NCBI GenBank assembly: GCA_039908095.1
Contig: JAMOBJ010000020.1
Span: 1-64,000 of the forward strand
DNA: 64,000 nucleotides
Origin: Nitrospirae bacterium YQR-1
Lineage (GTDB): Bacteria; Nitrospirota; Thermodesulfovibrionia; Thermodesulfovibrionales; Magnetobacteriaceae
Direction: 5' to 3'
Position numbers and translations under genes: made by a program. Below, in pieces: positions 18,174 through 27,023 of the stretch. How positions within the stretch are numbered: position 1 is the stretch's first letter; every line of letters begins with the position of its first letter. Below the pieces are notes generated by a model. That model did no database searches, was not told the DNA's origin, and saw only the letters and a list, made by a program, of their open reading frames with translations.

Positions 18174-19247
18174 TTAACAGGAAATGTTGTGCCTTAAAAA
18201 GCAGATATGGCAATAAAAAAAACGTGTTGAGTTAATCTCACAAGCCTTGAGTTTTATCTGTTGTAGCGGCATTATTGATTTGTTTGCCCTTCTTACTACA
18301 GCTCTTAACTCAACCATGTCGTCACTGTTAAGTATTGATTTCATGGGTGTCTTAAATACGTTGCCCATTTTATAGTTTTGCTGTGGAACGTCAATCTTTG
18401 CTCCCAGACACCACTCCTGCCAGTGGTCCTCCGAGCTGTTGAATATGAAGCAGCAGGGGTAAACGTCACCCTCGATTGAGACCCTCGGAGTGGTCCATGG
18501 TGTGAAACATTTCCGCTGCGGTAGAAGTGGTGTAGCACTGAGATGTAGTCCCTCGGAAGCAGCCCTTTGTTGAAACCGTTTAAGCTTGCCGATTGAATCC
18601 GTAACGTTAATCTGGTGTTGTTGCAGAAGGCTTTGTTCAAAGGCTATAATGTTAATAAGATTAAGACTGCCGGCGGAAACTGTTTTGCAAAGTGTTAAAA
18701 ATCCGTCAAGCTCCGATATGTTATCTTTCATAATAATACTCTGTACCGTAAGTTTGATATCAGGCCTGATTTTCTTGAGATTTTGTAGATTTCGTATGAG
18801 AACATCAAGACTGGCACCGCGAATCTTCTTGTATGTATCACTGTTGGGGCTGTCAATTGAAACTACCACATTAATTACGTTTCCAAGCTTGTTGATGTTT
18901 TTTTCAGTCAGTAGGAAACCGTTTGTTACAATTGTAAAAAGTAGTTTTTTTGTCATAAGCATATCGAAAACATGAGGGTTGATGAGGGTCTCACCACGCC
19001 CAAGAATTGTCACATGTCTAAGGGCCGGCATCTGGGCGGCTATCTGAATAAACTGCCGGTGCGTCATATTAGTTTTCTCATCAGTGGAAAAATTCCGCGG
19101 GCACATGTGGCAGCTTAAATTACAGTCTCGTGTGATTTCAAGACTAAGCCCCACAGGAGATATAAACATCGGCAGCCTGTCAAATCGAGACATAACGCTT
19201 CCCACTGAGTCTATAATTGCTGATTTAGTTTTTTCGATTAATCTCAT
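18174..19247 (-). CDS. radical SAM/SPASM protein
   Basis: A 357-residue radical SAM enzyme. The cluster-binding motif is CNLSCHMC in LEITRDCNLSCHMCP (CxxxCxxC), followed by the GRGETL element. A SPASM-type auxiliary-cluster region follows: CFTPWTTPRVSIEGDVYPCC, then late cysteines at KACEIN and YCHICFLRHNISC. Proteins like this in polysaccharide loci carry out radical modifications of sugars or lipid-linked intermediates. ATG at 19247 overlaps the stop of the preceding GT2 gene by four bases (ATGA). Confidence 0.88.
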   Translation of the reverse strand: MRLIEKTKSAIIDSVGSVMSRFDRLPMFISPVGLSLEITRDCNLSCHMCPRNFSTDEKTNMTHRQFIQIAAQMPALRHVTILGRGETLINPHVFDMLMTKKLLFTIVTNGFLLTEKNINKLGNVINVVVSIDSPNSDTYKKIRGASLDVLIRNLQNLKKIRPDIKLTVQSIIMKDNISELDGFLTLCKTVSAGSLNLINIIAFEQSLLQQHQINVTDSIGKLKRFQQRAASEGLHLSATPLLPQRKCFTPWTTPRVSIEGDVYPCCFIFNSSEDHWQEWCLGAKIDVPQQNYKMGNVFKTPMKSILNSDDMVELRAVVRRANKSIMPLQQIKLKACEINSTRFFYCHICFLRHNISC

Positions 19248-20221
19248 TTGTTGTTGATGAGTTTCTTTTTAACTATTTGTATGAGAGTTTTAGACATTTG
19301 GTTGATAAAAGAGTTTATAACCAACGGTTTGCTTATACGGTTTTTGTTGATTTCTCTAAAAAGATATAAAAAAGAACGTATAAAGCTGGATTTCCCGGAA
19401 ATTAAATGGCTTTGACGAAATTTTTGATATAAAATCCTGTCAATCTCAAGAGCGTAAAACCTGTAAAGGTCTTTTATGCCAATGCCAACCATTTGAGAAA
19501 TAGTTTTTGCAGCCTCAAGGTTATTTCTCACTATTTCCCCGATTGTGGTTTTTGAGTGAAAACGTCCCGGATTTTTGTAAATACTCCATGTAATTTGAGG
19601 ATTTGTTGAAAAAAACATATAATCTCTCTTTAAAGCCGCCTCTGAGCTGAAAATATGGTCACAGGTAAAGGGGAGGGTTTCATTGAAATCAATACCACTG
19701 ATATCCTCACATCTCATTAAGTTTGCCTGAAGAAATCCGTTTACAAGAAGTCCTTTGAGAATCTGTGAGCTGATAAATACCTTTGATTCCATCTTAATGT
19801 CTGAGTTAAAAAAATCATTGCCGATATGTTGAGACATCCGGTCATATTTGATTATAAATTTTGAAGCACACATGGAAATTTTATCGTCTCTGTTCAGTAC
19901 TTCAACCAGGTCGTGTATGTTGTTATGTTCGTTTATTTGGTCTGTAACAAAAAGGTAATTCAGGTAAGTGCCGCGTGCCTCTGTTATACATTTTTTCCAG
20001 TTTGGCAGTCTGCCGATATTTTCCTGATTTCTCACTATTCTGATATTTGGAATAAGAGCTTTTAATTGCTCTGCAATCTCAACGGAATTATCTGTGGAGG
20101 CGTTGTCCATAACCAGTATCTCAAAAGCATCTAGAGGCAGGCGGATATTGCGGCAGGAAATTATGGTATCCGCTATATATACAGCGCCATTGAAGTTGGG
20201 TATTGCTATTGTCAATAACAC
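19244..20221 (-). CDS. glycosyltransferase family 2 protein
   Basis: A 325-residue GT2 transferase with LTIAIPNFNGAVYI at the N-terminus and VMDNASTDNS nearby. The usual DxD is replaced by FVTDQIN, still with one aspartate. The C-terminal third is basic and hydrophobic, possibly membrane-bound. It is 10 bp downstream of the methyltransferase and overlaps the radical SAM gene (ATGA). It adds a glycan residue in the flippase-led operon. Confidence 0.9.
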   Translation of the reverse strand: MLLTIAIPNFNGAVYIADTIISCRNIRLPLDAFEILVMDNASTDNSVEIAEQLKALIPNIRIVRNQENIGRLPNWKKCITEARGTYLNYLFVTDQINEHNNIHDLVEVLNRDDKISMCASKFIIKYDRMSQHIGNDFFNSDIKMESKVFISSQILKGLLVNGFLQANLMRCEDISGIDFNETLPFTCDHIFSSEAALKRDYMFFSTNPQITWSIYKNPGRFHSKTTIGEIVRNNLEAAKTISQMVGIGIKDLYRFYALEIDRILYQKFRQSHLISGKSSFIRSFLYLFREINKNRISKPLVINSFINQMSKTLIQIVKKKLINNK

Positions 20222-20231
20222 AGTAGGGAGG

Positions 20232-20936
20232 TCACCTTAAATAACTAAAAATTCTCAGTCTGTCAACCTCTGCTTCAAAGAAAAAGTCTCTGTTTCGCTT
20301 TATCTCTTGTGTAACTTTCCATGGCCCGCCGTCATTGGCAACATACATAAAATCAGGGGCAAGGCTCTCAGATGCATTATGGAAGGCAATATAACCGCCC
20401 TTTTTTAATATCACAAGCGAATTCTCAAAGTCTCTCCTTGTAGCCTCATACGTGTGATTGCCATCTATAAAAATCATATCAAAATATGTTTGGCTTTTTT
20501 TTAACTCAGGCAGCACCAGAGCCGAATCCCCCTTTATAAGGGTAACACGGCCATTGCCGATATATTCCTTAACAGCTTCAGTTTTGAAAGTTTCGCAGAC
20601 ATGGGTGTTTCCATCCTCCGGGATAAAGTCCTCAAAAAAATCAACGCCGTAAAAGTTGACATCTCTGGTGTGTTCCTTCAAAAATTTAAGAGTGCCCCCT
20701 TTAAATACTCCTATCTCCAGATATAACGGATTTTTCACCTCACGCTCCACATCCAGCAGCACAGCCAAAAGAGTATAAATCTCCCGCACGGTTAAATCGG
20801 TAAAATATTTATTTTTCTGCGCAATCTGAAAATCGTGGCTGTCATTGTAGAGCTTTACCACAAAGTGGGGCAACACATATTTTATGTATCTTCTCAGGTC
20901 CACTGTTTTACCAACTTTATAAAATTGAAAATCCAA
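20232..20936 (-). CDS. class I SAM-dependent methyltransferase
   Basis: A 234-residue protein of the Methyltransf_24-like group. Motif I is YLEIGVFKGGTL, the acidic residue after strand 2 is in FYGVDFFED, and the later motif is MIFIDGNHTYEATRRDFE, with HN near AFHNAS. The start is TTG at 20936, lying inside the end of the previous gene and supported by GGAGG six bases upstream. Likely methylates a sugar or polyol in the glycan, or caps the chain. Confidence 0.85.
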   Translation of the reverse strand: MDFQFYKVGKTVDLRRYIKYVLPHFVVKLYNDSHDFQIAQKNKYFTDLTVREIYTLLAVLLDVEREVKNPLYLEIGVFKGGTLKFLKEHTRDVNFYGVDFFEDFIPEDGNTHVCETFKTEAVKEYIGNGRVTLIKGDSALVLPELKKSQTYFDMIFIDGNHTYEATRRDFENSLVILKKGGYIAFHNASESLAPDFMYVANDGGPWKVTQEIKRNRDFFFEAEVDRLRIFSYLR

Positions 20937-21990
20937 GGGAATCCTCCAGCATTTCCCTCAGATCGGATGAATCCCTTTTTATGTTAATAGCATCACAACT
21001 TTTAAAAGGATTTGTTTTGGAGTAATCGTTAATAATTATCCGTTTTGAGTGGAAAATATCAAAAATTATCTGGTGATAGCAAATCCCCTCTTTCTGCAGT
21101 TGTTTAATTGTGAGTTCCCTGTATGTTTCTTTTCTTGCCGTAGTTAATATGATTTTTACTTTGCCGGTGTTGTATAGTTTATTTATGATTCCAGCATTTT
21201 CCTTTATTGCTGAGGCGGTTCCCCATAATGGAGCAAAGTACTGGCCGGAGTTATTTATTAATACCCCGTCTAAGTCAACAAAAAGTGTGGAGTAGGTAGC
21301 CTTATAAGCGTTCCAGTCCTCAAGCGTACCCCAGTCCTCATAATCTGTTACAAACAAGGGTTCAAACACCACATTCTCTAACAGCATGTCAAATATTATG
21401 TGAGAGACATAGAGATTTTCGTAGGTCTGTAATTTATAAAAATGTTTTAAAAAATCATCCGCTGATAAAAATGAGTACCCCCCGGAACAGAAAAAAGAAC
21501 TTATCACCTGTTTTTCCACAATGTTTTTAATCAGCTTATTGTCATCCAGCATTATATAGCTTTTGTTGGCCGCATTAACGGAAGCCATTTTAGTTAAATC
21601 ATAAACAGCCACTGCATTTTGCGGTGCAATGTTACACCGGAATGTATTATCGGAATCTTTAATAAAAAAAGGGCCGGTTATATTGTTACTTTCTATTGCC
21701 CTTGCCACCGTCTCAGGTTGGCTCTTTGTAGGGCTGTTAAGAACCACGATTGACAGTTTTTCATCTAAACCGACGTCTCTGAAGGCTTCCCTCAAACCAG
21801 ACAGGCAATTGTAGTTGTCAACATGCTCTTTTAATATGACCAGGTAAATTCCGGCAACATTGGTTAAATCTAAATCACGGATTGCTTCTGCCACCATGAG
21901 ATTACCGTTTGGATGGGTCAACATCCATTTAGGCTTCATATCGGGAAATCTCGATGAACGCCCGGCAGCAGGTACAATTAAATTTACCAC
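20917..21990 (-). CDS. nucleotidyltransferase-HAD phosphatase fusion
   Basis: A 357-residue bifunctional-looking protein. Residues 1 to about 220 are an NTP-transferase domain: LIVPAAGRSSRF with KPKWML, and FFIKDSDNTF as the metal-binding region. Residues from about 235 are a short HAD domain: LFVDLDGVLINNSGQ (motif I), ILTTARKE (motif II), and IINDYSKTNP (motif IV). The pairing suggests it removes one phosphate from a precursor and activates another, or edits a wrong product. Overlaps the methyltransferase gene by 20 bp and follows the APH-like kinase by 25 bp. Both halves keep their key residues. Confidence 0.82.
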   Translation of the reverse strand: MVNLIVPAAGRSSRFPDMKPKWMLTHPNGNLMVAEAIRDLDLTNVAGIYLVILKEHVDNYNCLSGLREAFRDVGLDEKLSIVVLNSPTKSQPETVARAIESNNITGPFFIKDSDNTFRCNIAPQNAVAVYDLTKMASVNAANKSYIMLDDNKLIKNIVEKQVISSFFCSGGYSFLSADDFLKHFYKLQTYENLYVSHIIFDMLLENVVFEPLFVTDYEDWGTLEDWNAYKATYSTLFVDLDGVLINNSGQYFAPLWGTASAIKENAGIINKLYNTGKVKIILTTARKETYRELTIKQLQKEGICYHQIIFDIFHSKRIIINDYSKTNPFKSCDAINIKRDSSDLREMLEDSLGFSIL

Positions 21991-22015
21991 GATAACGCTA
22001 TGTTAGCACAGCATT

Positions 22016-22894
22016 TTATCGAAAATCAAGCCAACCGTCATTTATGAGTCTTCTCAGCGTTATCTTCAGATACCGGCAGATTTCAGGGCTCTTTGCATAT
22101 GGTAATATTCTAAGGAAATTAAATAATTGAAAAAGGTTATAGTGCTTTAAATAGAAATCATATTTTTTAAAATGGTTATGAATTTTTTCATCTATATATT
22201 TCATAATTAGTAACAGTCTTGTTTTGTCATAATCTGATTCAATGAAATTTAATGACCAGTTAAAGCACGTATCCTGCCTCACTTTTACAATGTCTTGAAG
22301 CGGAGTTTCTATAAAATTATCCAGAAAATCTATAAGCACCAGACAGTCTTTACCAAAAAGTATATTAGAAAAAGTTAAATCTCCGTGACAGGGGCCTAAG
22401 GGCAGTCCGGTATAATCATCAATAGAAAATACTATCTTATCAAGTTTACCGGCAATCTCCGTTTTGATATCTGTCAGCAGTGGATTTAACATTATCTTTT
22501 GCCTGATATCCGAATATTTTTCTAAAAATACTTCTTTTTTAACAGCCTTAATGGTACAACTTTTTATGTTTCCCTCGATAAAGGCAATAATGCGGCTTAA
22601 AATCAAGTCAATATCGTATTTTGATGAAATTTGCAGATGCGTAACGTAATCATTGCAATTGTAGTAGTCCATGTAGAAGCAGTATGTGGTATCATTCCGG
22701 TAATCTCCATGTATTTTGGGAATTATTATATAATTTAAATTATTTTTCTGATAAAATATTTCCTGTTTTTCCTTCTGTTTTCTAAGCCTTGGGATATAAT
22801 TACCTTCAGAGGTGCTTTTCTTAACTTTGTATCTGCCCTGAAGACCAATGACCTCAATATCACAGCCTGAGTTGCCTTTAATTTTTATATTCAT
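22016..22894 (-). CDS. aminoglycoside phosphotransferase/choline-kinase-like small-molecule kinase
   Basis: A 292-residue kinase-fold protein. The catalytic loop is PCHGDLTFSNILF (Brenner motif HGDxxxxN) and the metal-binding motif is LIDFLDNF. The N-lobe contains KVKKSTSEGNYIPRLRKQKE. Related proteins in glycan loci phosphorylate sugars, choline or other small alcohols. Adjacent to the nucleotidyltransferase-HAD fusion, it could provide the phosphorylated substrate that the fusion activates. Its ATG overlaps the flippase stop by four bases. Confidence 0.8.
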   Translation of the reverse strand: MNIKIKGNSGCDIEVIGLQGRYKVKKSTSEGNYIPRLRKQKEKQEIFYQKNNLNYIIIPKIHGDYRNDTTYCFYMDYYNCNDYVTHLQISSKYDIDLILSRIIAFIEGNIKSCTIKAVKKEVFLEKYSDIRQKIMLNPLLTDIKTEIAGKLDKIVFSIDDYTGLPLGPCHGDLTFSNILFGKDCLVLIDFLDNFIETPLQDIVKVRQDTCFNWSLNFIESDYDKTRLLLIMKYIDEKIHNHFKKYDFYLKHYNLFQLFNFLRILPYAKSPEICRYLKITLRRLINDGWLDFR

Positions 22895-24096
22895 AGTTTA
22901 AATAACCTATTATACAGAAACAAGAAAGATAAAAAGAAAACCAGAAGTTCGGCTGCTATAGTGGCAATGGCTGCACCGTTTAGGCTGTATTGCGGTATAA
23001 GAAGAAAGTTAAGAGCTACATTTGAAACAGCACCGGCTGAGGTGGCAATCAGCTGAAGCCTCTGGAGATTCCACAGTGTCAGGGTGTTGGCAAATGTGCC
23101 GGCAAGGGCCGATGAAAACGGCACTATACTGAGGACCCTTAATATCTCTACGGATTGGATGTAACTCTCACCGTATAAAAATAAAATAATTTCCTTAGAC
23201 CAAATGTAAACTGCAACAGAGAAAAAGAAACCTATCAGGATGTTGGTTAAAGCATATTCCAAAAACACTTTTTTGTCAAAAGGGTGTTTTGATAACTTTG
23301 GAGTACAGGCATATTGCCAAAACACATTTAAAGATATAGCAAGAAGAATAACTTTATAAGCTGCCGAGTAAATACCTACGCTTCTGTCGTTTGTCAAAAA
23401 GGCAAGCATTACAGCATCTATATTGTAATAAATCAAAGCCATAAGATGAATCAAAATCACCGGATAAGACTCTTTAAACAGTTTTTTTGAAAAATTAAAA
23501 TCAAAAACTAATCTTGTTACTAAATTATCCCTTTTAACAAAGTACAAGGACAGTGGGGTAACTATAAGCGGTGAAATTGTAAAAATCCATGCAACAGTTA
23601 AAAAGTTTTCAGCGCCTTTTACAAATATAAAAAGTAAAATAACTATAAAAAGCGCTCTTAGGCTTTGCAAGGCTGATATTATATACATTTTTTCAAGACC
23701 CTGAAAAAACCAGTCCAGTTGCAGGATGTTTATCATCAAAACAATGCCATAGATTATAATGAAAGACTTTGTCTCAAGTGGTTTATTAATTAAGACCACG
23801 GTAAAAAGCAATAATAAAAAAGAGACTACAGAAAAAATCACTTTTAAAACCAAAATATTTGCCAACAGTTTTCCTGATGCAACATCCCCCTTTGCTGCAT
23901 CTCGTGCCCCTGTTATGTCAAGGCCGAATGTGGCCAAAAGTGCAAAGTATGAAACCAGCGACTGCGTAAAAGAAAGTATGCCCAGCCCCTCCACACTTAT
24001 AAGCCGTGCCATGTAAATGAAAGCTATATAGTAAAGCCCCCTTGAGAGAAGTTCACCAATAACTAAAACAGAGTAATTTTTGACTACCGGTTTCAT
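22891..24096 (-). CDS. oligosaccharide flippase (Wzx / polysaccharide transporter family)
   Basis: A 401-residue protein with about twelve membrane helices, of the MOP-superfamily flippase type. N-terminal NYSVLVIGELLSRGLYYIA and GLGILSFTQSL, and GLDITGARDAAKG, match Wzx-like proteins; ITNDRS-like and LTNDRSVGIYSAAYK match the family centre. It moves lipid-linked glycan units across the inner membrane. It is the first gene of the operon running down to 15.9 kb, which supports a Wzx-dependent surface glycan. No obvious Wzy polymerase was identified; one of the GT-C proteins may serve. Confidence 0.9.
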   Translation of the reverse strand: MKPVVKNYSVLVIGELLSRGLYYIAFIYMARLISVEGLGILSFTQSLVSYFALLATFGLDITGARDAAKGDVASGKLLANILVLKVIFSVVSFLLLLFTVVLINKPLETKSFIIIYGIVLMINILQLDWFFQGLEKMYIISALQSLRALFIVILLFIFVKGAENFLTVAWIFTISPLIVTPLSLYFVKRDNLVTRLVFDFNFSKKLFKESYPVILIHLMALIYYNIDAVMLAFLTNDRSVGIYSAAYKVILLAISLNVFWQYACTPKLSKHPFDKKVFLEYALTNILIGFFFSVAVYIWSKEIILFLYGESYIQSVEILRVLSIVPFSSALAGTFANTLTLWNLQRLQLIATSAGAVSNVALNFLLIPQYSLNGAAIATIAAELLVFFLSFLFLYNRLFKL

Positions 24097-24155
24097 CGTG
24101 CGGCGCTTATCTTATTTCAGGCAGCCGTAATAGATTTGAATAAACAAAGTATCTG

Positions 24156-24235
24156 TTATACCAAGCTGCATTCATTCGATTAACTCACACACCTATTAAA
24201 TATATGCCGGTGCTCAATCGAAATGCAAAGTATAA
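24156..24235. repeat. MITE-like dispersed repeat, copy 3 (degenerate)
   Basis: Starts TTATACCAAGCTGCATTC followed by ATTCGATTAACT as in the 7.0 and 39.6 kb copies; the core is lost and the right end (CGAAATGCAAAGTATAA) is a decayed match. It lies between the fumarase alpha and flippase genes. Confidence 0.55.
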
Positions 24236-24257
24236 CAATCGTTATAAGCGGCTGTGA

Positions 24258-25079
24258 TTAGCTCCAGATGAGACGTCCTCTTCTTAATGCCCAACAGGAG
24301 ACTGAAACATCAACCAAAAAAGAAAAACTGTGAAGATTAATCGTAGCTGCTTTTACACCAAGAAATGGGGTTCTGCCGCCGCAGGCTGATTGCCCTGTTG
24401 CACGCAGGTTTAACCCCTCAAATAACTCCTGTTCAAGCAGCGCAAGCTCCGGCTTCGGGTTTTTATCCGATAACTTGCGGAGCAACTGCTTTTTTGACAA
24501 GGCAGCTACCTGCGTCCGTTCAGAGCCGATACCTACCCCTAACACACACGGAGGGCAGAGCTTAGAGGCACTATCTGTCAACACATCGAACAAAGTCTCT
24601 TTAACAGAAGTAAAATCTCCGGAAAAAGTCTGCTTTATTGAAAAAAACATTCCGGCATTTTCACAATCAGCCCCATTTAGGAGTAAATCCACTACAAGAG
24701 AGGCACCATCCGTCTCCTCAAAAAAAATAACCGGAACCGGTAAAGAGGGTGATTGCTCACCCTCTTTAGTACTGCTAAGTGTTGGAATCTTTTTGTAAGC
24801 TGCACCGGTTCCATCTAAAATTATTTCTGCAATTTCTCTTCTGTTAAGGGAGCGCGGCATGTTTACCCAAAACACAGGTACTCCCGCCTCAGGACACAGC
24901 GGTTTACGGTTAGCCCTTGAATCCTTTATCTGTTCAAGGATAACGTTAAAAGACTCCCTGCCGCTGCTGCCTTCACTCTCCCTGCTGTGCGCCTCTTTTA
25001 TGGCGTTTTCAACATCAGGAGGAATCGAGGTCACCACCTTTTTAAAAAGCTCAACTATGCCGTCTTTAAGTTTTAACAC
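24258..25079 (-). CDS. fumarate hydratase class I alpha-subunit-like protein
   Basis: A 273-residue member of the iron-sulfur fumarase / L(+)-tartrate dehydratase alpha family. Conserved parts are CPEAGVPVFWVN, FSIKQTFSGDF, CPPCVLGVGIGS and SACGGRTPFLGVKAATIN; the cysteines can hold a [4Fe-4S] cluster. Alpha subunits work with a beta subunit normally encoded next to them, but none is adjacent here: a repeat and the flippase gene follow. GTG start at 25079, three bases after the PpiC lipoprotein stop and without its own SD, so it is probably translationally coupled. The beta subunit may lie elsewhere. Confidence 0.8.
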   Translation of the reverse strand: MLKLKDGIVELFKKVVTSIPPDVENAIKEAHSRESEGSSGRESFNVILEQIKDSRANRKPLCPEAGVPVFWVNMPRSLNRREIAEIILDGTGAAYKKIPTLSSTKEGEQSPSLPVPVIFFEETDGASLVVDLLLNGADCENAGMFFSIKQTFSGDFTSVKETLFDVLTDSASKLCPPCVLGVGIGSERTQVAALSKKQLLRKLSDKNPKPELALLEQELFEGLNLRATGQSACGGRTPFLGVKAATINLHSFSFLVDVSVSCWALRRGRLIWS

Positions 25080-25082
25080 AGA

Positions 25083-26024
25083 CTATTTTTTATCTTGTTG
25101 TGCCGGCGGTGCACCATGTCCGGGCGGAAGCGCTCCACCTGCTTCAGGTTTAACTCCAATATGCTTTGATATAAAATCATCCAGTACCTTCTGATCCACT
25201 GTCACCGTGTAGCCCTTCTCCACCTGAGCTAAATAGGCATCAAAAGCTTTTTTCTGTTTATCCTGAGTCAAAAACTGCATTATCATGTTTTTAGAAGCCT
25301 CAAACTCAAGTTTTTTTGGTGGCTGAACTTCTGTTAGTTTAATGATATGGTAACCGAACTGGGTTTTCACTATGTCGCTAATCTCACCTTTTTTCATAGA
25401 GAACACAACCTTGTCAAATTCCGGGACCATCTGTCCCATCGCAAAGAGTCCAAGGTCGCCGTCTTTCTCGGCTGACATCTTATCAAGGGATTTTTCCTTT
25501 GCCAGCTTTCCAAAATCGTCACCTTTCTTGATTTTAGCTAAAACCTCTTTGGCCTCATCCTCTGTCTTAACTAAAATGTGGCTTGCCTTTCTCTGTTCCG
25601 TTACCTCAAAGTCTTTAGGATTTTTATCGTAATAGTCTTTGGCTTCCTCAGGGCTGACCTTTATACCTTCTGCTCCAACGTTCCTTGAAACAAGAGAATT
25701 TATTAAATTACCCTTTTTGAAATCTTCCACCCTTTTTATGTAAATAGGGTCTTTGTCAAGTCCGGCTTTTTTAGCCTCAAGGTATAACATTTCTCTTTTC
25801 TTTAATTCATCAACCAGCTTGCTTATACCCTCTTTGCCTGTAAACATCTGTTTGACATTTGGCGGCAGGCTTGCTAATTCATCCTGAAGTTGATCGTCTG
25901 TAATCGTTACATCCCCAATTTTAATTACAGCTGTGCCGGTTTGCTTAATTCCTGTGTCGCCTGACTTCCCACATGCAAAAAGAAGCACCAACACCATTGA
26001 CAAGTAAAAGAGTCTTTTCATCAT
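25083..26024 (-). CDS. PpiC-type peptidyl-prolyl isomerase lipoprotein (PrsA/SurA-like)
   Basis: A 313-residue periplasmic folding factor. The N-terminus KRLFYLSMVLVLLFACGK is a lipoprotein signal with lipobox LLFAC. A SurA_N-like helical region leads to a parvulin domain (about 140-240) with KASHILVKTE, KKGDDFGKLAKE, GDLGLFAMGQMVPEF and TQFGYHIIKLTE. The tail is rich in Gly/Pro (GGALPPGHGAPP). It probably helps fold outer-membrane or secreted proteins. Co-transcribed with the fumarase alpha gene. Confidence 0.92.
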   Translation of the reverse strand: MMKRLFYLSMVLVLLFACGKSGDTGIKQTGTAVIKIGDVTITDDQLQDELASLPPNVKQMFTGKEGISKLVDELKKREMLYLEAKKAGLDKDPIYIKRVEDFKKGNLINSLVSRNVGAEGIKVSPEEAKDYYDKNPKDFEVTEQRKASHILVKTEDEAKEVLAKIKKGDDFGKLAKEKSLDKMSAEKDGDLGLFAMGQMVPEFDKVVFSMKKGEISDIVKTQFGYHIIKLTEVQPPKKLEFEASKNMIMQFLTQDKQKKAFDAYLAQVEKGYTVTVDQKVLDDFISKHIGVKPEAGGALPPGHGAPPAQQDKK

Positions 26025-26169
26025 TACCTCTCCTTAATTTTAGTTAACAGTCTTAATAATCTAACACTTTTTAGTTTTTTTTGTAAATAACACACATGTA
26101 CCATAGAACCGGTATAGAAAAACCGGCAGCCCGCTAAAAGAGGACTTTTTATTTTTTTCGGTTCCACTT

Positions 26170-26188
26170 TGAATGCAGCTTGGTATTA
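26170..26188. repeat. solo end of the MITE-like repeat
   Basis: TGAATGCAGCTTGGTATTA matches the right-hand end of the other copies; no left partner is clear (GCATGAATGCTGCATTAC just downstream is a possible remnant). Confidence 0.45.
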
Positions 26189-26254
26189 GACTGAGGCTGC
26201 ATGAATGCTGCATTACAATATCCGCCGGAGCATATTGCAAGCGCTTCAATGAAG

Positions 26255-26284
26255 TTGTATAAGTGTTTTAACTTTGTTTATAAT
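26255..26284 (+). promoter_or_regulatory. sigma-70-type promoter of the Crp/Fnr gene
   Basis: TTGTAT at 26255-26260, an 18-bp spacer and a perfect TATAAT at 26279-26284, 33 bp before the ATG of the Crp/Fnr-family gene, with AAGGGAGAG as ribosome site between. Confidence 0.6.
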
Positions 26285-26317
26285 CTACACTACTAAGTAA
26301 AAGGGAGAGCGGCACGG

Positions 26318-26974
26318 ATGAAGTTAAAAGAGATACCTTTTTTTGAAAGCCTGTCGGATAGCGAATTAAAGGAAATAGAACCATATATCCAGCTTGTATC
26401 ATTAAAGAAAAAGGAATCAGTTTTTACTGAGGGAGACAAGTCGGATTGGTTTTACATAGTGGATACGGGTAAAGTTAAAATTACCAAACTGTCACAGGAC
26501 GGAAAAGAGCTGATTCTTGAGATTGTGCAAAGTGGAGAGCTTTTTGGGGCTTTGGCCGTTTTGCGTGGTTTTCCGTATCCGGCAAATGCTATTGTTATGG
26601 AAAATGCAACAGTTGTCAGGATTTTGCGTAAGAATTTATTCAGAATTCTCGACAGATTCCCAATTATAATGTTTCAGATTACTTCAATAATGGGAGAGCG
26701 TATGAAAAACTCCCACGAAATGTTAAAAAACATAGCGCTTGAACGGGTGGAATCAAGAATTGCCTCCCTGCTTTTGAAATTATCCGATAAATCCTCAACG
26801 CCTGGACAGATTGATATTAAATTAACCAAGCAGGACATTGCCGACATGGTTGGAACAACTGTTGAGACCTCAATCAGAACCCTTAGTAAATTTAAAAAAG
26901 AAGGTTTGATAACCGACAAAAAAGGATTACACGTAATTACAGACAAAGAAGGGCTTGCGCAGTATGCCAACTAA
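26318..26974 (+). CDS. Crp/Fnr family transcriptional regulator
   Basis: A 218-residue regulator: N-terminal cNMP-binding-type beta roll (about 10-125; FTEGDKSDWFYIVDTGKVKI) and a C-terminal winged HTH (about 150-215; LTKQDIADMVGTTVETSIRTLSKFK). The phosphate-binding cassette is degenerate (GELFGALAVLRGFPYPANA), with no clear arginine, and there is no N-terminal cysteine cluster, so neither cAMP nor Fnr-type oxygen sensing is indicated. The effector is unknown. It has its own promoter and stands alone. Confidence 0.9.
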   Translation: MKLKEIPFFESLSDSELKEIEPYIQLVSLKKKESVFTEGDKSDWFYIVDTGKVKITKLSQDGKELILEIVQSGELFGALAVLRGFPYPANAIVMENATVVRILRKNLFRILDRFPIIMFQITSIMGERMKNSHEMLKNIALERVESRIASLLLKLSDKSSTPGQIDIKLTKQDIADMVGTTVETSIRTLSKFKKEGLITDKKGLHVITDKEGLAQYAN

Positions 26975-27023
26975 AAGCAGCTTCATGGATGAACTGATAA
27001 TTCTCTGAGAAATTACTAACTTC

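Noticed and set aside
26061..26249. 62-codon minus-strand ORF in the gap before the Crp/Fnr gene
   Set aside because: It spans a repeat remnant, has no ribosome site and a composition unlike real genes; judged chance.
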